Shown: positions 7,745 through 16,564 of the stretch, in pieces
How the letters are laid out: each line of letters begins with the position of its first letter
How positions within the stretch are numbered: the stretch's first letter is position 1
Origin: a candidate division KSB1 bacterium
GTDB lineage: Bacteria > Zhuqueibacterota > Zhuqueibacteria > Zhuqueibacterales > Zhuqueibacteraceae
Assembly (NCBI GenBank): GCA_034506175.1
Contig: JAPDQB010000046.1
Span: 1 to 52,736 of the forward strand
DNA length: 52,736 nt
Direction of reading: 5' to 3'
Notes under the pieces: generated by a model
Told to the model about the DNA's origin: nothing
Database searches by the model: none
The model's input: the letters and a program-made list of their open reading frames with translations, nothing else
Made by a program: the position numbers and the translations under genes

Positions 7745-8776
7745 ATGGCTTTTAACTGGCAAAGTTTTTTGAGCAGTGATATTGCAATGGATCTCGGCAC
7801 AGCGAACACGCTGGTTTACGTTCGCGGCAGAGGCATTTTGGTGAATGAACCGAGTATCGTGGCAGTGCGCAAAGCCGATCAGGAAATCGTGGCATACGGT
7901 GGCGAAGCGAAAGAGATGCAGGGCCGCACGCCCAACGAGATCATCACGGTTCGCCCGATGAAAGACGGCGTGATTTCCGATTTCGAGCTGGCAGAGGCGA
8001 TGATCCGGCATTTTATTCGCCGGGTGCAGACCACCCGCCTGATGCGGCCGCGCATGGCGATCAGCATCCCCAGTGGCATCACCGAGGTGGAAAAACGCGC
8101 CGTGCGCGATTCCGCCGAACACGCCGGCGCCCGCGAAGTTTATCTCATCGACGAGCCGATGGCAGCGGCGATCGGCGTCGGTTTGCCCATCGAGCAGCCG
8201 GTCGGCAGCATGGTCATCGACATCGGCGGCGGCACAACGGAAATCGCCGTGATCTCGCTTTCCGGCATCGTCAATCACATGTCGATTCGCATTGCCGGCG
8301 ATGAAATGAACGAAGCCATCGTGCAGCACTTCAAACGCAATTACAATTTACTCGTCGGCGAAAACACCGCGGAGCACATCAAATGCACGATCGGTTCGGC
8401 GGCGCCGTACAACGAGAAGGCCTCGATGAGTGTGCGTGGCCGAGACATCGTCGCCGGCATTCCCAAAACCGTTGAGATCAGCGCTATCGAAGCGCAGGAA
8501 GCCCTGGCCGAACCGGTGAATGCCATCGTTGAAGCCACCAAGCTTTGTCTTGAACGCACGCCGCCCGAGTTGTCGGCGGACATTCTCGACCGCGGCATCG
8601 TGCTTTCCGGCGGTGGCGCGCTGCTGAAGGGCCTCGATGAAAGGCTGCGGCGCGAAACCAGCCTGCCGATCATCGTCGCCGAAGATCCGCTGACCTGCGT
8701 GGTGCGCGGCAGCGGCAAAGTGCTGGAGGATTTGAATCATTATCAAAAAGTTCTCTCCAAAGCCCGACGGTATTGA
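7745..8776 (+). CDS. mreB: rod shape-determining actin homologue MreB
   Basis: MreB forms membrane-bound filaments that position the elongation machinery for lateral wall synthesis. The 343-residue protein has the actin-fold phosphate loops as DIAMDLGTANTLVYVRGRGI near the start and MVIDIGGGTTEIAVISL near residue 160. The connecting and adenosine-binding motifs (RMAISIPSGITEVEKRAVRD; GIVLSGGGALLKGLDERL) are also there. A reading from 7703 would add 14 residues without family support, so the ATG at 7745 is preferred. It heads the canonical mreB-mreC-mreD-mrdA-rodA order, with mreC three bases downstream. Confidence 0.96.
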   Translation: MAFNWQSFLSSDIAMDLGTANTLVYVRGRGILVNEPSIVAVRKADQEIVAYGGEAKEMQGRTPNEIITVRPMKDGVISDFELAEAMIRHFIRRVQTTRLMRPRMAISIPSGITEVEKRAVRDSAEHAGAREVYLIDEPMAAAIGVGLPIEQPVGSMVIDIGGGTTEIAVISLSGIVNHMSIRIAGDEMNEAIVQHFKRNYNLLVGENTAEHIKCTIGSAAPYNEKASMSVRGRDIVAGIPKTVEISAIEAQEALAEPVNAIVEATKLCLERTPPELSADILDRGIVLSGGGALLKGLDERLRRETSLPIIVAEDPLTCVVRGSGKVLEDLNHYQKVLSKARRY

Positions 8777-8779
8777 GAT

Positions 8780-9601
8780 ATGCTCAATAAAGATTTGCTG
8801 GACCGCCCCAATTTATTTTTCGTTTCCAAGCGGGAATATTTCACGCTGATTTTGGCGATTCTGGTGTCGTTGTATATTTTGTTCAACAATGACAAGCCGC
8901 AGATCGACGCCATGCGGACGCTTTTTCTGGGGTCGTATGCCGGTTTGCAAAAGCAATTCAGCGCGCTGCGCCGATTGGCGGAAATGCGGCAAGCCGACAC
9001 CGCGCTGCGCCAGCGCGCCACGCAAATGATGTTGGAGAACAGCCAGTTGCGCGAAGCGCTGCTGGAAAATTATCGTCTCCGGCAGATGTTGGGCTATCGC
9101 CAGCGCGAGACGTGGAGTTTCCGCGCCGGCCGGGTGATTACCAAGGAAAGCGACCAAACGCCGGTTTGTGTCACGATCGATTTGGGCCGCCGAGACGGCA
9201 TCCGCCCCAACATGCCAGTGGTGACGCCAGAGGGCCTGGTGGGAAAAATTTATAAAGTTTTTCCTGAAATCAGCATTGTGCAATTGATGCTCGACCGGAA
9301 TTTTTATGTGAGCGCGCGCCTTCAGGGCACGCGGGTGTATGGCATCGTCAATTGGAATGAGCGCAACGGCCTGGAGCTGACTTCGGTGCCGCGCACGGCG
9401 ATGGTGCAAGTGCAGGATGCGGTGGTGACCTCCGATTCGAGCGCCTTGTTTCCGCCGGGGCTTCGCATCGGGCTGGTGCGGAGCGTTTCCGAAGACGAAA
9501 CCTCGCTGTTTAAAACGATTCTTTTGCAGCCGGACGTTGATTTCTCCCGGCTTGAAGAAATTTTTGTGATCACCTCGTTTTCAGGCCATGCGCAACAATG
9601 A
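8780..9601 (+). CDS. mreC: rod shape-determining protein MreC
   Basis: A 273-residue bitopic membrane protein. It has a short cytoplasmic start, one transmembrane helix at about residues 16-33 (EYFTLILAILVSLYILF), a coiled-coil segment around residues 55-95 and the periplasmic beta-barrel core with TKESDQTPVCVTIDLGRRDG and MPVVTPEGLVGKI. MreC bridges MreB filaments and the PBP2/RodA synthase and stimulates PBP2. It starts four bases after mreB, which supports one transcript. Confidence 0.92.
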   Translation: MLNKDLLDRPNLFFVSKREYFTLILAILVSLYILFNNDKPQIDAMRTLFLGSYAGLQKQFSALRRLAEMRQADTALRQRATQMMLENSQLREALLENYRLRQMLGYRQRETWSFRAGRVITKESDQTPVCVTIDLGRRDGIRPNMPVVTPEGLVGKIYKVFPEISIVQLMLDRNFYVSARLQGTRVYGIVNWNERNGLELTSVPRTAMVQVQDAVVTSDSSALFPPGLRIGLVRSVSEDETSLFKTILLQPDVDFSRLEEIFVITSFSGHAQQ

Positions 9602-9667
9602 ACAGAATCGGGCTGGTTCTTTGAACGAAAGCGCGTTTGCATGAAGATTACCGGATAGCGAAGAGTC

Positions 9668-10150
9668 ATGATACGTTTGGTCAAATATGCGCTGATGTTC
9701 ATTTTTCTCATCTTATTGCAGACCACCCTGATTCCGTTGCTTTCAATTCAGGATATTTATCCGGATCTGTTGTTGATCGGCGTGGTGATTACTGGCATTC
9801 GTCACGGTGCAACACCGGCGATTTTAGCCGGCTGCCTGGCCGGCTTCGTACAAGACGCCGCGGTGACCCAGTTGTATGGGTTGTCCTCCCTGGCCAAATC
9901 CGTCGCCGGCTTTGTGGCCGGATATTTTTCCCGTGAAAAATTGAAATACAATTTTCCAATCACGTTGAGCGTCGTCGCGGCCACGGCATTGACCAATACC
10001 GTGCTCTATCAATCCATTTATTATTTTTCGTCCAATATCAGCATGGGATGGATTATTCTGCGTTACATTATACCACATTTTATTTACACGGTGATCATCG
10101 GCATGATGGTCAACGCCATCTGGCCCGGCGGTTTGTGGGGGAAAACGTAA
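9668..10150 (+). CDS. mreD: rod shape-determining protein MreD
   Basis: A 160-residue, very hydrophobic protein with about five predicted membrane segments, the standard size for MreD. The pattern DLLLIGVVITGIRHGATPAILAGCLAGFVQDA is typical of the family's central helices. MreD works with MreC in the elongation complex, though its precise task is less clear. Identification rests on size, hydrophobicity, this motif and position between mreC and the PBP2 gene. Confidence 0.88.
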   Translation: MIRLVKYALMFIFLILLQTTLIPLLSIQDIYPDLLLIGVVITGIRHGATPAILAGCLAGFVQDAAVTQLYGLSSLAKSVAGFVAGYFSREKLKYNFPITLSVVAATALTNTVLYQSIYYFSSNISMGWIILRYIIPHFIYTVIIGMMVNAIWPGGLWGKT

Positions 10151-10174
10151 TGCAGTCATCAAATCGAATCTTAA

Positions 10175-10208
10175 AAATTTTAAATTGAAAATTTTCAATT
10201 TAAAATTT
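10175..10208. repeat. perfect 34-bp palindrome between mreD and the PBP2 gene
   Basis: The left half AAATTTTAAATTGAAAA is exactly mirrored by the right half with no spacer. The sequence is pure AT-rich apart from one G and one C. It lies 39 bases before the preferred PBP2 start. Forty-six bases of unusual composition here would be translated if the start at 10185 were used, which argues against that start. Confidence 0.9.
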
Positions 10209-10247
10209 GCAATATTGCTTGACTGGCAAACAGTTCAAAGGTTCGCG

Positions 10248-12071
10248 ATGGAACTCACTGAAACCAAAAAGCGCCTGATTTTTTCCGCCGCGCTTTGCGT
10301 GATCTTTTTTCTCTTGCTCGTTCGCTTTGCTTATATTCAACTGTATAAAGGCGAGGAATTTCTCCGGGCCTCGGAAGAAAACCGGATTCGCAGCATCGAT
10401 ATCGAGCCGCCGCGTGGCTTGATCATCGACCGCTATGGCACGATTCTCGTGGATAATCGTCCGGCTTATGCGCTCTATGCGGCGCCGGCGGACTTGAGCG
10501 CGAATGATTCGGCGTACAGCATTCTGGCTTCCGCGCTCAAAACCACACGACCAGCGCTGCGGGAGTGGGTGCGCAAAAACAACCGCGGCAATTTTATTCC
10601 GATTAAAATCGAGCGGCAGCTCGATTTCACGACATTGAGCCTGCTGCAAGAACGGCGGCTCGATTTGCCCAGCCTGGATTTTCGCGCCGAGTCGCGGCGT
10701 TCTTATCCGGCTGGCGTCAGGGCGCCACATTTGTTCGGCTATCTCAGCGAAATCAGCGAAAGCGAGCTTAAACAGTGGCGAGAAAAAGGATACGAAGCCG
10801 GCGATTTGATCGGCAAAAAGGGGTTGGAGCGCCGCTATGAAACGGATTTGCGCGGCACGAAAGGCAGGTGGCATCGGCAGGCCGATGCGCTCGGCCGCAT
10901 CATCGGCGATCTCACCGCCACGGACAATTCGCTCTTTCAAAACGTGGCCCCCATCCCCGGAAAAAATCTTCTGGTTTCGATTGACGCCTCGCTTCAGCTT
11001 CATCTTGAAAAGGTGATGGCAGGCCGCCGCGGTGGCGCCGTCGTGCTGAATTGTAAAAATGGCGAAGTCATCGCGCTGGTCAGCAAGCCGGATTATGACA
11101 TTGAGCTTTTTTCACGCCCCATTCCCAGTTCGCTTTGGAATCAATTGGCCAATGATCCGGATAAACCGCTTTATGACCGCATGGTGCAAAGCGTGTATCC
11201 GCCCGGCTCGACTTTTAAAATGGTGTTGCTTTTTGCCGGGCTGGAGAAAGGTTTGATCGATCCCGAAGAGCGTGTTTTTTGCCCGGGGTATTATCGCTTT
11301 GGCACCCGCGCCTTCGGTTGTTGGAAAAAAGGCGGACACGGCGCCGTCAACATGCTGCAGGGCCTCGAGCAATCCTGTGACGTGTATTTTTATCGCATGG
11401 GTCTCAAGGTCGGCTTGAAGCATTGGGCGGATTATGCGCGTCTTTTCGGTTTTGGCGAATTGACGGGGATCGACCTGATCGGCGAGAGTGCCGGGCTGGT
11501 TCCGGATGAAGAATATTTGGATCGGCGTTACGGTAAGAACAAATGGAGCAAGGGTTTGATCTTGAACGTGGTAATCGGCCAGGGCGACGTTTTGACGACG
11601 CCCTTGCAAATGGCTTATTTTGCAATGAACATTGCCAACGAAGGAAACAGTTTCAGGCCACACGTCAAGCGCGGAACACAGGACCCTTTGACCGGCGCCG
11701 AAGAATTTGACCAACCTGATTCGGTGCGAATTGCCGGCATTCGTCCGGAAACTTACGCATTGGTCAAGCGCGGCATGTATCTCGTCGTGCACGGCGCCAA
11801 TGCCACCGGTCGCGCCGCTCAGGTGCCGGGCATTCTCGCCGCCGGCAAAACCGGCACCGCGGAAAATCCGCATGGCGAATCGCACGCCTGGTTCATCGGC
11901 TTTGCGCCGTTTGAAGATCCGCAAATCGCTTATTGCGTTTTTGTCGAAAACGGCGGCGGCGGGGGCGCCGTTGCCGCGCCGATTGCCAAGGGCATCATCT
12001 CCTTGCTGTTGAATGAAAACAAGCTCGTTCCCGGAACAAAACGCTTTGCCGACGCCGGGTTTGAGCGTTAG
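10248..12071 (+). CDS. mrdA: penicillin-binding protein 2, elongation transpeptidase
   Basis: A class B PBP that cross-links lateral-wall peptidoglycan with RodA. The 607-residue protein has an N-terminal transmembrane anchor (LIFSAALCVIFFLLLVRFAYI), a PBP dimer domain (RSIDIEPPRGLIIDRYG; ESRRSYPAG; LIGKKGLERRYE) and a transpeptidase domain. The three active-site motifs are visible: S-T-F-K in YPPGSTFKMV near residue 320, S-C-D in EQSCDVYFYRMG, and K-T-G in AAGKTGTAENPHG. The start at 10248 places MELTETKK just before the anchor; an earlier in-frame ATG at 10185 would translate part of the palindrome. Confidence 0.94.
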   Translation: MELTETKKRLIFSAALCVIFFLLLVRFAYIQLYKGEEFLRASEENRIRSIDIEPPRGLIIDRYGTILVDNRPAYALYAAPADLSANDSAYSILASALKTTRPALREWVRKNNRGNFIPIKIERQLDFTTLSLLQERRLDLPSLDFRAESRRSYPAGVRAPHLFGYLSEISESELKQWREKGYEAGDLIGKKGLERRYETDLRGTKGRWHRQADALGRIIGDLTATDNSLFQNVAPIPGKNLLVSIDASLQLHLEKVMAGRRGGAVVLNCKNGEVIALVSKPDYDIELFSRPIPSSLWNQLANDPDKPLYDRMVQSVYPPGSTFKMVLLFAGLEKGLIDPEERVFCPGYYRFGTRAFGCWKKGGHGAVNMLQGLEQSCDVYFYRMGLKVGLKHWADYARLFGFGELTGIDLIGESAGLVPDEEYLDRRYGKNKWSKGLILNVVIGQGDVLTTPLQMAYFAMNIANEGNSFRPHVKRGTQDPLTGAEEFDQPDSVRIAGIRPETYALVKRGMYLVVHGANATGRAAQVPGILAAGKTGTAENPHGESHAWFIGFAPFEDPQIAYCVFVENGGGGGAVAAPIAKGIISLLLNENKLVPGTKRFADAGFER

Positions 12072-12128
12072 CGCCGTCAAACTCAGAATAAAATTCTGAA
12101 AGGGCTTTGTTGATTCACGGCTCGATGT

Positions 12129-12216
12129 AACACAGAGATACGGAGCAAACAGCGAAAACACGGAGATCAATAAATGTGTTTAAACAGCCTTTCTCCGCGA
12201 TACTTCGTGTTTGAGG
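12129..12216. repeat. imperfect inverted repeat, CACAGAGATACGGAG family
   Basis: The left arm AACACAGAGATACGGAGCAAA resembles the reverse complement of the right arm at 12190-12216 (TTTCTCCGCGATACTTCGTG). A smaller perfect hairpin, TCAGAAT-AAA-ATTCTGA, lies at 12083-12099 just after the PBP2 stop. Together they fill the 166-base gap before rodA. Neither is followed by a clear T run, so termination is doubtful. Confidence 0.5.
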
Positions 12217-12237
12217 ATTGATCAATCGATTTGAACC

Positions 12238-13473
12238 ATGTTTGAAGGCACAGAAGAAAAACTCCGCGACCTCGATAAAATCATCGCCGTCTGCATTTTC
12301 ATTTTAGTCGCCGCCGGCTTGATGGCCATTTACAGCGTCACCACCGCGGTTCATACTCCGGAAATTTTAAAGGACAATTTTGCCAAACAAATTCTTTGGT
12401 TCACCATCGGTATCATGATTGCATCGGCGGTTGTTATGACGCCGATGAAATTCTTCCATACCTATGCCTATTGGTTTTATGGCATTGGCATTGTGCTTCT
12501 GATTTTGGTGCTTTTTGTCGGCCCAGTCAAAGGTGCGCATCGGTGGTTCGTGCTGGGATCCATGCGCCTTCAGCCTTCCGAAATCGCCAAAATTGCCACG
12601 ATTTTAGCGCTGGCACGTTTTGCCGCGAGCGAAGGCGTTGACCTGCGCCGTTTCAAAGACGTGGCCATCATGTTTGCGATTATTGCCGTCCCGGCCTTGC
12701 TCATCGTAAAGCAGCCCGATCTCGGCACCGCCATCGTATTTTTTTCCCTGGCGATTCCAATGTTGTTTTGGGCCGGGCTCTCGCCGTTCATCATTTTTAT
12801 TCTGACGACGCCGATTATCACGCTGGTGGCGTCGTTCCACATCGTGTCCTTTTTCATTGCCATGGCGTTGATTATCGGCACGTTGTTTTGGCTGCGCAAG
12901 CGACTGTGGATTATCTTGGCGGTTTTTCTCCTGAATGTAACCGTTGGCGTCGTGACCCCAAAAGTTTGGGAAGGCATGCACGATTATCAACGCGACCGCA
13001 TCCTGACATTTGTCGGCGTTGATGAAGATCCGCGAGGCACCGGCTATCAAGTCAATCAGGCGAAGGTCGCCATCGGCTCCGGCGGCTTCTGGGGCAAGGG
13101 CTGGCTGCATGGCACGCAGACCAAGCTGCGCTTTTTGCCGGAGCAGCACACCGATTTTATTTTCACCGTCATCGGTGAAGAATTCGGTTTCTTCGGCGTT
13201 ACGATGATCATGGCCGTCTTTTTAACGCTGCTCTTGCGCGCGCTGTTGATCGCCGGCTCGGCTAAAAGCAAATTTATGGCGTTGGTGGTTGCGGGCTGTG
13301 TCACGGCGCTTTCCGTGCATGTGATCATCAACATCGGCATGTGTGTTGGGGTGATGCCCGTCACCGGTATTCCACTGCCGTTTTTGAGCTATGGCGGTTC
13401 AGCGCTGTGGACGAACATGGTCATTGTCGGACTCATTTTAAACGCCGGCGTGCGACGATTTCAATATTTATAA
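12238..13473 (+). CDS. rodA: rod shape-determining SEDS glycosyltransferase RodA
   Basis: RodA polymerises lipid II into glycan strands and partners PBP2. The 411-residue protein has about ten membrane helices and the SEDS family signature near its end, MPVTGIPLPFLSYGGSALW. The loop VKGAHRWFVLGSMRLQPSEIAKI holds the conserved GAxRW and QPSE elements. The segment GTGYQVNQAKVAIGSGGFWGKGW also matches RodA/FtsW. Position after mrdA favours RodA over FtsW. There is an ATG directly at the start of the conserved region and no competing upstream start. Confidence 0.94.
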   Translation: MFEGTEEKLRDLDKIIAVCIFILVAAGLMAIYSVTTAVHTPEILKDNFAKQILWFTIGIMIASAVVMTPMKFFHTYAYWFYGIGIVLLILVLFVGPVKGAHRWFVLGSMRLQPSEIAKIATILALARFAASEGVDLRRFKDVAIMFAIIAVPALLIVKQPDLGTAIVFFSLAIPMLFWAGLSPFIIFILTTPIITLVASFHIVSFFIAMALIIGTLFWLRKRLWIILAVFLLNVTVGVVTPKVWEGMHDYQRDRILTFVGVDEDPRGTGYQVNQAKVAIGSGGFWGKGWLHGTQTKLRFLPEQHTDFIFTVIGEEFGFFGVTMIMAVFLTLLLRALLIAGSAKSKFMALVVAGCVTALSVHVIINIGMCVGVMPVTGIPLPFLSYGGSALWTNMVIVGLILNAGVRRFQYL

Positions 13474-13548
13474 CCTTGACTTTGTTGGTGAACTTTCATA
13501 CATTTTTATATAAATCGGTATCATAAAATTTAAAAAAGGTGCTGCATT

Positions 13549-14730
13549 GTGAGTCGGAAGCGAGGTTGTCGCCAAGGGGTAGCGTTCTCTTGCATCATGG
13601 CGATCTTTTTTTTCGCGCCGGCGGCTTTTGTATCGGCGCAAGCGCCAAAATTCGGCGTGGGATTGCGTGTGGGAGCGGCGCGGTTGGAAAATGATGTCAA
13701 GCTTCCACCATTGCGTTTTGAAGCCAGTGGACTTTTTTCTTTTGCTCTCAAGCCGCATTTGCGCTTGGGCGCCGAAGCCGGTTTTGCCGATCTCGCGCTC
13801 GGCGCCGATCCCGACACCGTTATTCTCCGAATGGTTCCCGCCGCATTGCATCTCACCCTGCGATTGGCACCGTACAGCAAGGTAACGCCTTTCGTGACGT
13901 TGGGCGGTGGGGGCGTCAACTGGAAACATCTCGATAAACGCTCAAAGAAAACCATCCAACGGCCCGGGCAAAAAGAAAACCACTTTGATTATTTTCTTCA
14001 AACCTCCGGCGGGCTTGAAATGGCGCTGTCCTCACGCGTGAGCTGGACGCTTGGCGCGACTTATCGTTATGGCCTTACGGATGATTTTGATATGCTTGAT
14101 ATTGGCGACCAAAACGATGCCGTATTGTCTGCCTTCACCGGGTTCACGTTCAACATTGGAAAAATCTCCGGCGACGCTGATCGTGATGGCGTTCTCGACC
14201 GTTATGATTTGGATGGGCGCCGCAAGGAAGACCGCGACGGCTATCTCGATCATGACGGCGTACCGGATAGGCGCATGGCCGGCAACATTGCGGCTTATGT
14301 GAACGCCCCGGATGCCAATACCGGCAGCGACAACGTCCCGCCGATTGTGATTCACCAGCCGATTTTGCACGCCACCGCCGGCAAGGATTTGCGTTTGACC
14401 GCCGAAATTTTTGAGAACCAAAGCTTGCGCAAAGCCGCGATCATTTATCGGCCCTTCAATGTCTCGCGCTGGCTGGTAGAACCGATGAATCCGGCGAAGG
14501 GAAAATTGCATGTTGGCGTCATTCCCGGTACCTCGATTCATAAAACCGGCCTCGAATATTGTATCGTCGCGGTGGATGAGGCCATTAGCGGCGTCGGTTA
14601 CTCCGGCGTGCCGGATCGCCCGAACTTCGTGCGCGTGCATGGCAAAGAAACCGGCTGGCGCCTCGTGACCGGACTCGCCGCCGCGGCCGGCTGGGGCGCT
14701 GCGAGTTATCTGGTGTTTCGCAAGCAGTAG
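13549..14730 (+). CDS. outer-membrane beta-barrel protein with calcium-binding-type repeats
   Basis: A 393-residue exported protein. A signal peptide (CIMAIFFFAPAAFVSAQA) is followed by about 180 residues of alternating hydrophobic strands like an OmpA/OprF-type barrel (KFGVGLRVGAARL; FVTLGGGGVNW; WTLGATYRYGLTDDF). Next comes an Asp-rich stretch, GDADRDGVLDRYDLDG and DRDGYLDHDGVPDR, like thrombospondin type 3 repeats, which bind Ca2+. A C-terminal Ig-like region and a hydrophobic tail end it. No OmpA peptidoglycan-binding domain is seen. The start is GTG, chosen because it is immediately ahead of the signal peptide. Function unknown. Confidence 0.7.
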   Translation: MSRKRGCRQGVAFSCIMAIFFFAPAAFVSAQAPKFGVGLRVGAARLENDVKLPPLRFEASGLFSFALKPHLRLGAEAGFADLALGADPDTVILRMVPAALHLTLRLAPYSKVTPFVTLGGGGVNWKHLDKRSKKTIQRPGQKENHFDYFLQTSGGLEMALSSRVSWTLGATYRYGLTDDFDMLDIGDQNDAVLSAFTGFTFNIGKISGDADRDGVLDRYDLDGRRKEDRDGYLDHDGVPDRRMAGNIAAYVNAPDANTGSDNVPPIVIHQPILHATAGKDLRLTAEIFENQSLRKAAIIYRPFNVSRWLVEPMNPAKGKLHVGVIPGTSIHKTGLEYCIVAVDEAISGVGYSGVPDRPNFVRVHGKETGWRLVTGLAAAAGWGAASYLVFRKQ

Positions 14731-14813
14731 TAACGCAGACGGCTTGGTCGGTTAATTTAATAAGGTAGTTTAAACGCTTGTCTTTCAAACTCAAGAGATG
14801 ATGAGAAACCACT

Positions 14814-15269
14814 ATGAAACGAGTTTATGTTGATACTTCGGTTTTTGGCGGTGTTTTTGATAAAGAGTTTCAAAGGGCAAGCCAAGATTTCTTTGATCAG
14901 ATCAAGAATGGCCAATTTGCTTTGATTACTTCAGCAGTAGTGCATGAAGAAATTGTGCCAGCGCCCCAGGAGGTAAAAGATTTTTTTGGTAAGATGCTTC
15001 CGCATGCTGAAGTCGTCGATATTACTGAAGACGCATTAAAGCTTCGACAAGCATATTTGGATGCAAAAATTGTTTCGGCAAAATTTAGTAACGACGCCCT
15101 TCATGTCGCATTGGCTACGGTTTCAGATTGCATGATCATTGTGAGTTGGAACTTTAAACACATTGTTCATTATCAAAAAATACCGCTGTATAATGCCGTT
15201 AACATTTTACATGATTATAACCAAATTTCAATTTATTCGCCTTGGGAGGTGTTGAAGTATGAAGACTAA
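14814..15269 (+). CDS. PIN-domain protein, probable VapC-like toxin
   Basis: A 151-residue PIN domain. The first acidic residue is in KRVYVDTSVFGG (Asp7), a glutamate lies in VVHEEIVPAP, and the third acid is in AKFSNDALHVALATV, followed by IIVSWNFKHIV, a common ending in this PIN subfamily. PIN toxins are Mg2+-dependent ribonucleases that usually cut tRNA or rRNA. The stop overlaps the start of a small downstream gene by 11 bases, so the pair is likely co-translated. Local AT content is clearly higher than in the flanking genes, which suggests transfer. Confidence 0.78.
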   Translation: MKRVYVDTSVFGGVFDKEFQRASQDFFDQIKNGQFALITSAVVHEEIVPAPQEVKDFFGKMLPHAEVVDITEDALKLRQAYLDAKIVSAKFSNDALHVALATVSDCMIIVSWNFKHIVHYQKIPLYNAVNILHDYNQISIYSPWEVLKYED

Positions 15270-15438
15270 ATTAGATTGTGTGGCGATGAAGCATCAAGGT
15301 GCGGAAAAAGTTCGAGAAAAAATCTCGGGACTTGCCATCTCTGAAGAGTTGAAATTTTGGCAAGAGCGATCTATGGCGTTGCGAAAGCTAAAAGAAGAAA
15401 TAGCAAAAAAATATAATTTGCTTGAAGCAAAGGCCTAA
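15259..15438 (+). CDS. 59-residue partner of the PIN protein, candidate antitoxin
   Basis: A short gene that begins within the last codons of the PIN gene, behind a GGGAGGT ribosome-binding site at 15244-15250. It encodes MKTKLDCVAMKHQGAEKVRE, then a mostly helical, charged stretch with SEELKFWQERSMALRKLKEE. I recognise the KxDCVxMKxQGA start and the EELxFWxER pattern from small proteins encoded beside PIN-domain proteins. The order is toxin first, antitoxin second, the reverse of classical VapBC. No DNA-binding motif is evident. Antitoxin function is inferred from position. Confidence 0.7.
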   Translation: MKTKLDCVAMKHQGAEKVREKISGLAISEELKFWQERSMALRKLKEEIAKKYNLLEAKA

Positions 15439-15442
15439 TCTC

Positions 15443-15536
15443 GCCAAACCCTTGATAGTACCCCGATTTTGCATTGTAAGGCTTAAAACTGCCACCCGAT
15501 TGATTTCAAAAAACATAAGGAAAATCGGGGTTTGGC
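15443..15536. repeat. interrupted inverted repeat GCCAAA...CCCCGATTTT/AAAATCGGGGTTTGGC
   Basis: The right arm AAAATCGGGGTTTGGC (15521-15536) pairs perfectly with CCCCGATTTT (15461-15470) and GCCAAA (15443-15448), with a 12-base bulge on the left side. It follows the PIN pair directly. It could be a terminator-like fold or the end of a small mobile unit that carried the pair. The remaining bases up to the next gene show nothing else. Confidence 0.55.
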
Positions 15537-15694
15537 TTTATATGTGCAAAATTAAGGTAGTAAACGAAACGATTTAAGCGATCGGCCAATATCAGGCTCT
15601 TGCTTTTAAAAAACTACGGCAGTAGTGAAGTTTCATTTACATCAGTTTGTAAGCTATGGTTGTGTCAAAATAAAGAGGCAACAGGGAGGTCAAT

Positions 15695-16549
15695 ATGACT
15701 CAAAAAAATTTTTTTGGAGCGCCGCGATTTTTCAAAACACCGCATGCCGGCTGGTGGATTCTCGTGCTTGGCCTCAGTTTGTTTTTCGTGGCATGTGGCG
15801 GGAGCAAAAACACCAATGTGTCGACGACGGAATCTGAAGGTGAAATCGACATCGACAAATTATTGAGCACCCCCGCCGATCAGGAAAAGCAAGACGCCGA
15901 AGACGCCGAAGTATTGCGGCTGTTGGGTATTACGCCCGAAACCGTCAGTACCGAAACGCCCAAAACGCCCCCGCCGGAACCGGTGATGACCGAAGCCAAA
16001 CCGGCACCCGATCTGCAAAAAGAACTTGAGCGCTTGCAAAACGAGCTGAACGTCAAAAACCAGCAGATCACCGATCTGCGCAACAGCTTGATGGAACGAG
16101 ACGCCCGGCTCCAGGAATTGCAACAGGCGCAGCAAATTCAAGCGCCGCGCGCCACCAGCGGAGGTAACCTTGCCGGCGCCAACGGTTACGTGCAGCGCTA
16201 CGCCGAGGCGCGCAATCTTTATGAGCAGCGCCGTTACGCCGAGGCCGCGGCCGTCTTTCAGGCGATTCTGGCTGAAAACGACAAGAGCAGCTACGCAGAT
16301 AATTGCCAGTATTGGATCGGCGAATGTTATTACGGCATGGGCAAATACGCGCAGGCCATCGCCGAGTTTGAAAAAGTTTTCACCTTCGCGCGCTCCAACA
16401 AAAGCGATGCGGCGCTGCTGAAGCTCGGGCTTTGTTATCTGCAAATGGGTGACCGCCAGCAGGCGCGCAGCGAGTTCGAGCAGCTCATCGCCAATTATCC
16501 GGGCAGCCAGTATGTGGCCAAGGCGCGAAAATATCTGGCCCGATTGTAG
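15695..16549 (+). CDS. TPR lipoprotein, CpoB/YbgF-like
   Basis: A 284-residue predicted lipoprotein. The hydrophobic signal WWILVLGLSLFFVAC ends in Cys34, the likely lipidation site. Residues about 110-150 form a coiled coil (KELERLQNELNVKNQQITDL), and the C-terminal 120 residues hold three TPR units (YAEARNLYEQRRYAEAAAVF; YWIGECYYGMGKYAQAI; LKLGLCYLQMGDRQQARSEF). This coiled-coil plus TPR layout is that of CpoB/YbgF, which links Tol-Pal constriction to wall synthesis, but the lipid anchor is unlike E. coli CpoB and tol genes are absent here. A GGGAGG ribosome-binding site precedes the ATG. Confidence 0.75.
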   Translation: MTQKNFFGAPRFFKTPHAGWWILVLGLSLFFVACGGSKNTNVSTTESEGEIDIDKLLSTPADQEKQDAEDAEVLRLLGITPETVSTETPKTPPPEPVMTEAKPAPDLQKELERLQNELNVKNQQITDLRNSLMERDARLQELQQAQQIQAPRATSGGNLAGANGYVQRYAEARNLYEQRRYAEAAAVFQAILAENDKSSYADNCQYWIGECYYGMGKYAQAIAEFEKVFTFARSNKSDAALLKLGLCYLQMGDRQQARSEFEQLIANYPGSQYVAKARKYLARL

Positions 16550-16564
16550 CGAAAACGATTTGTC

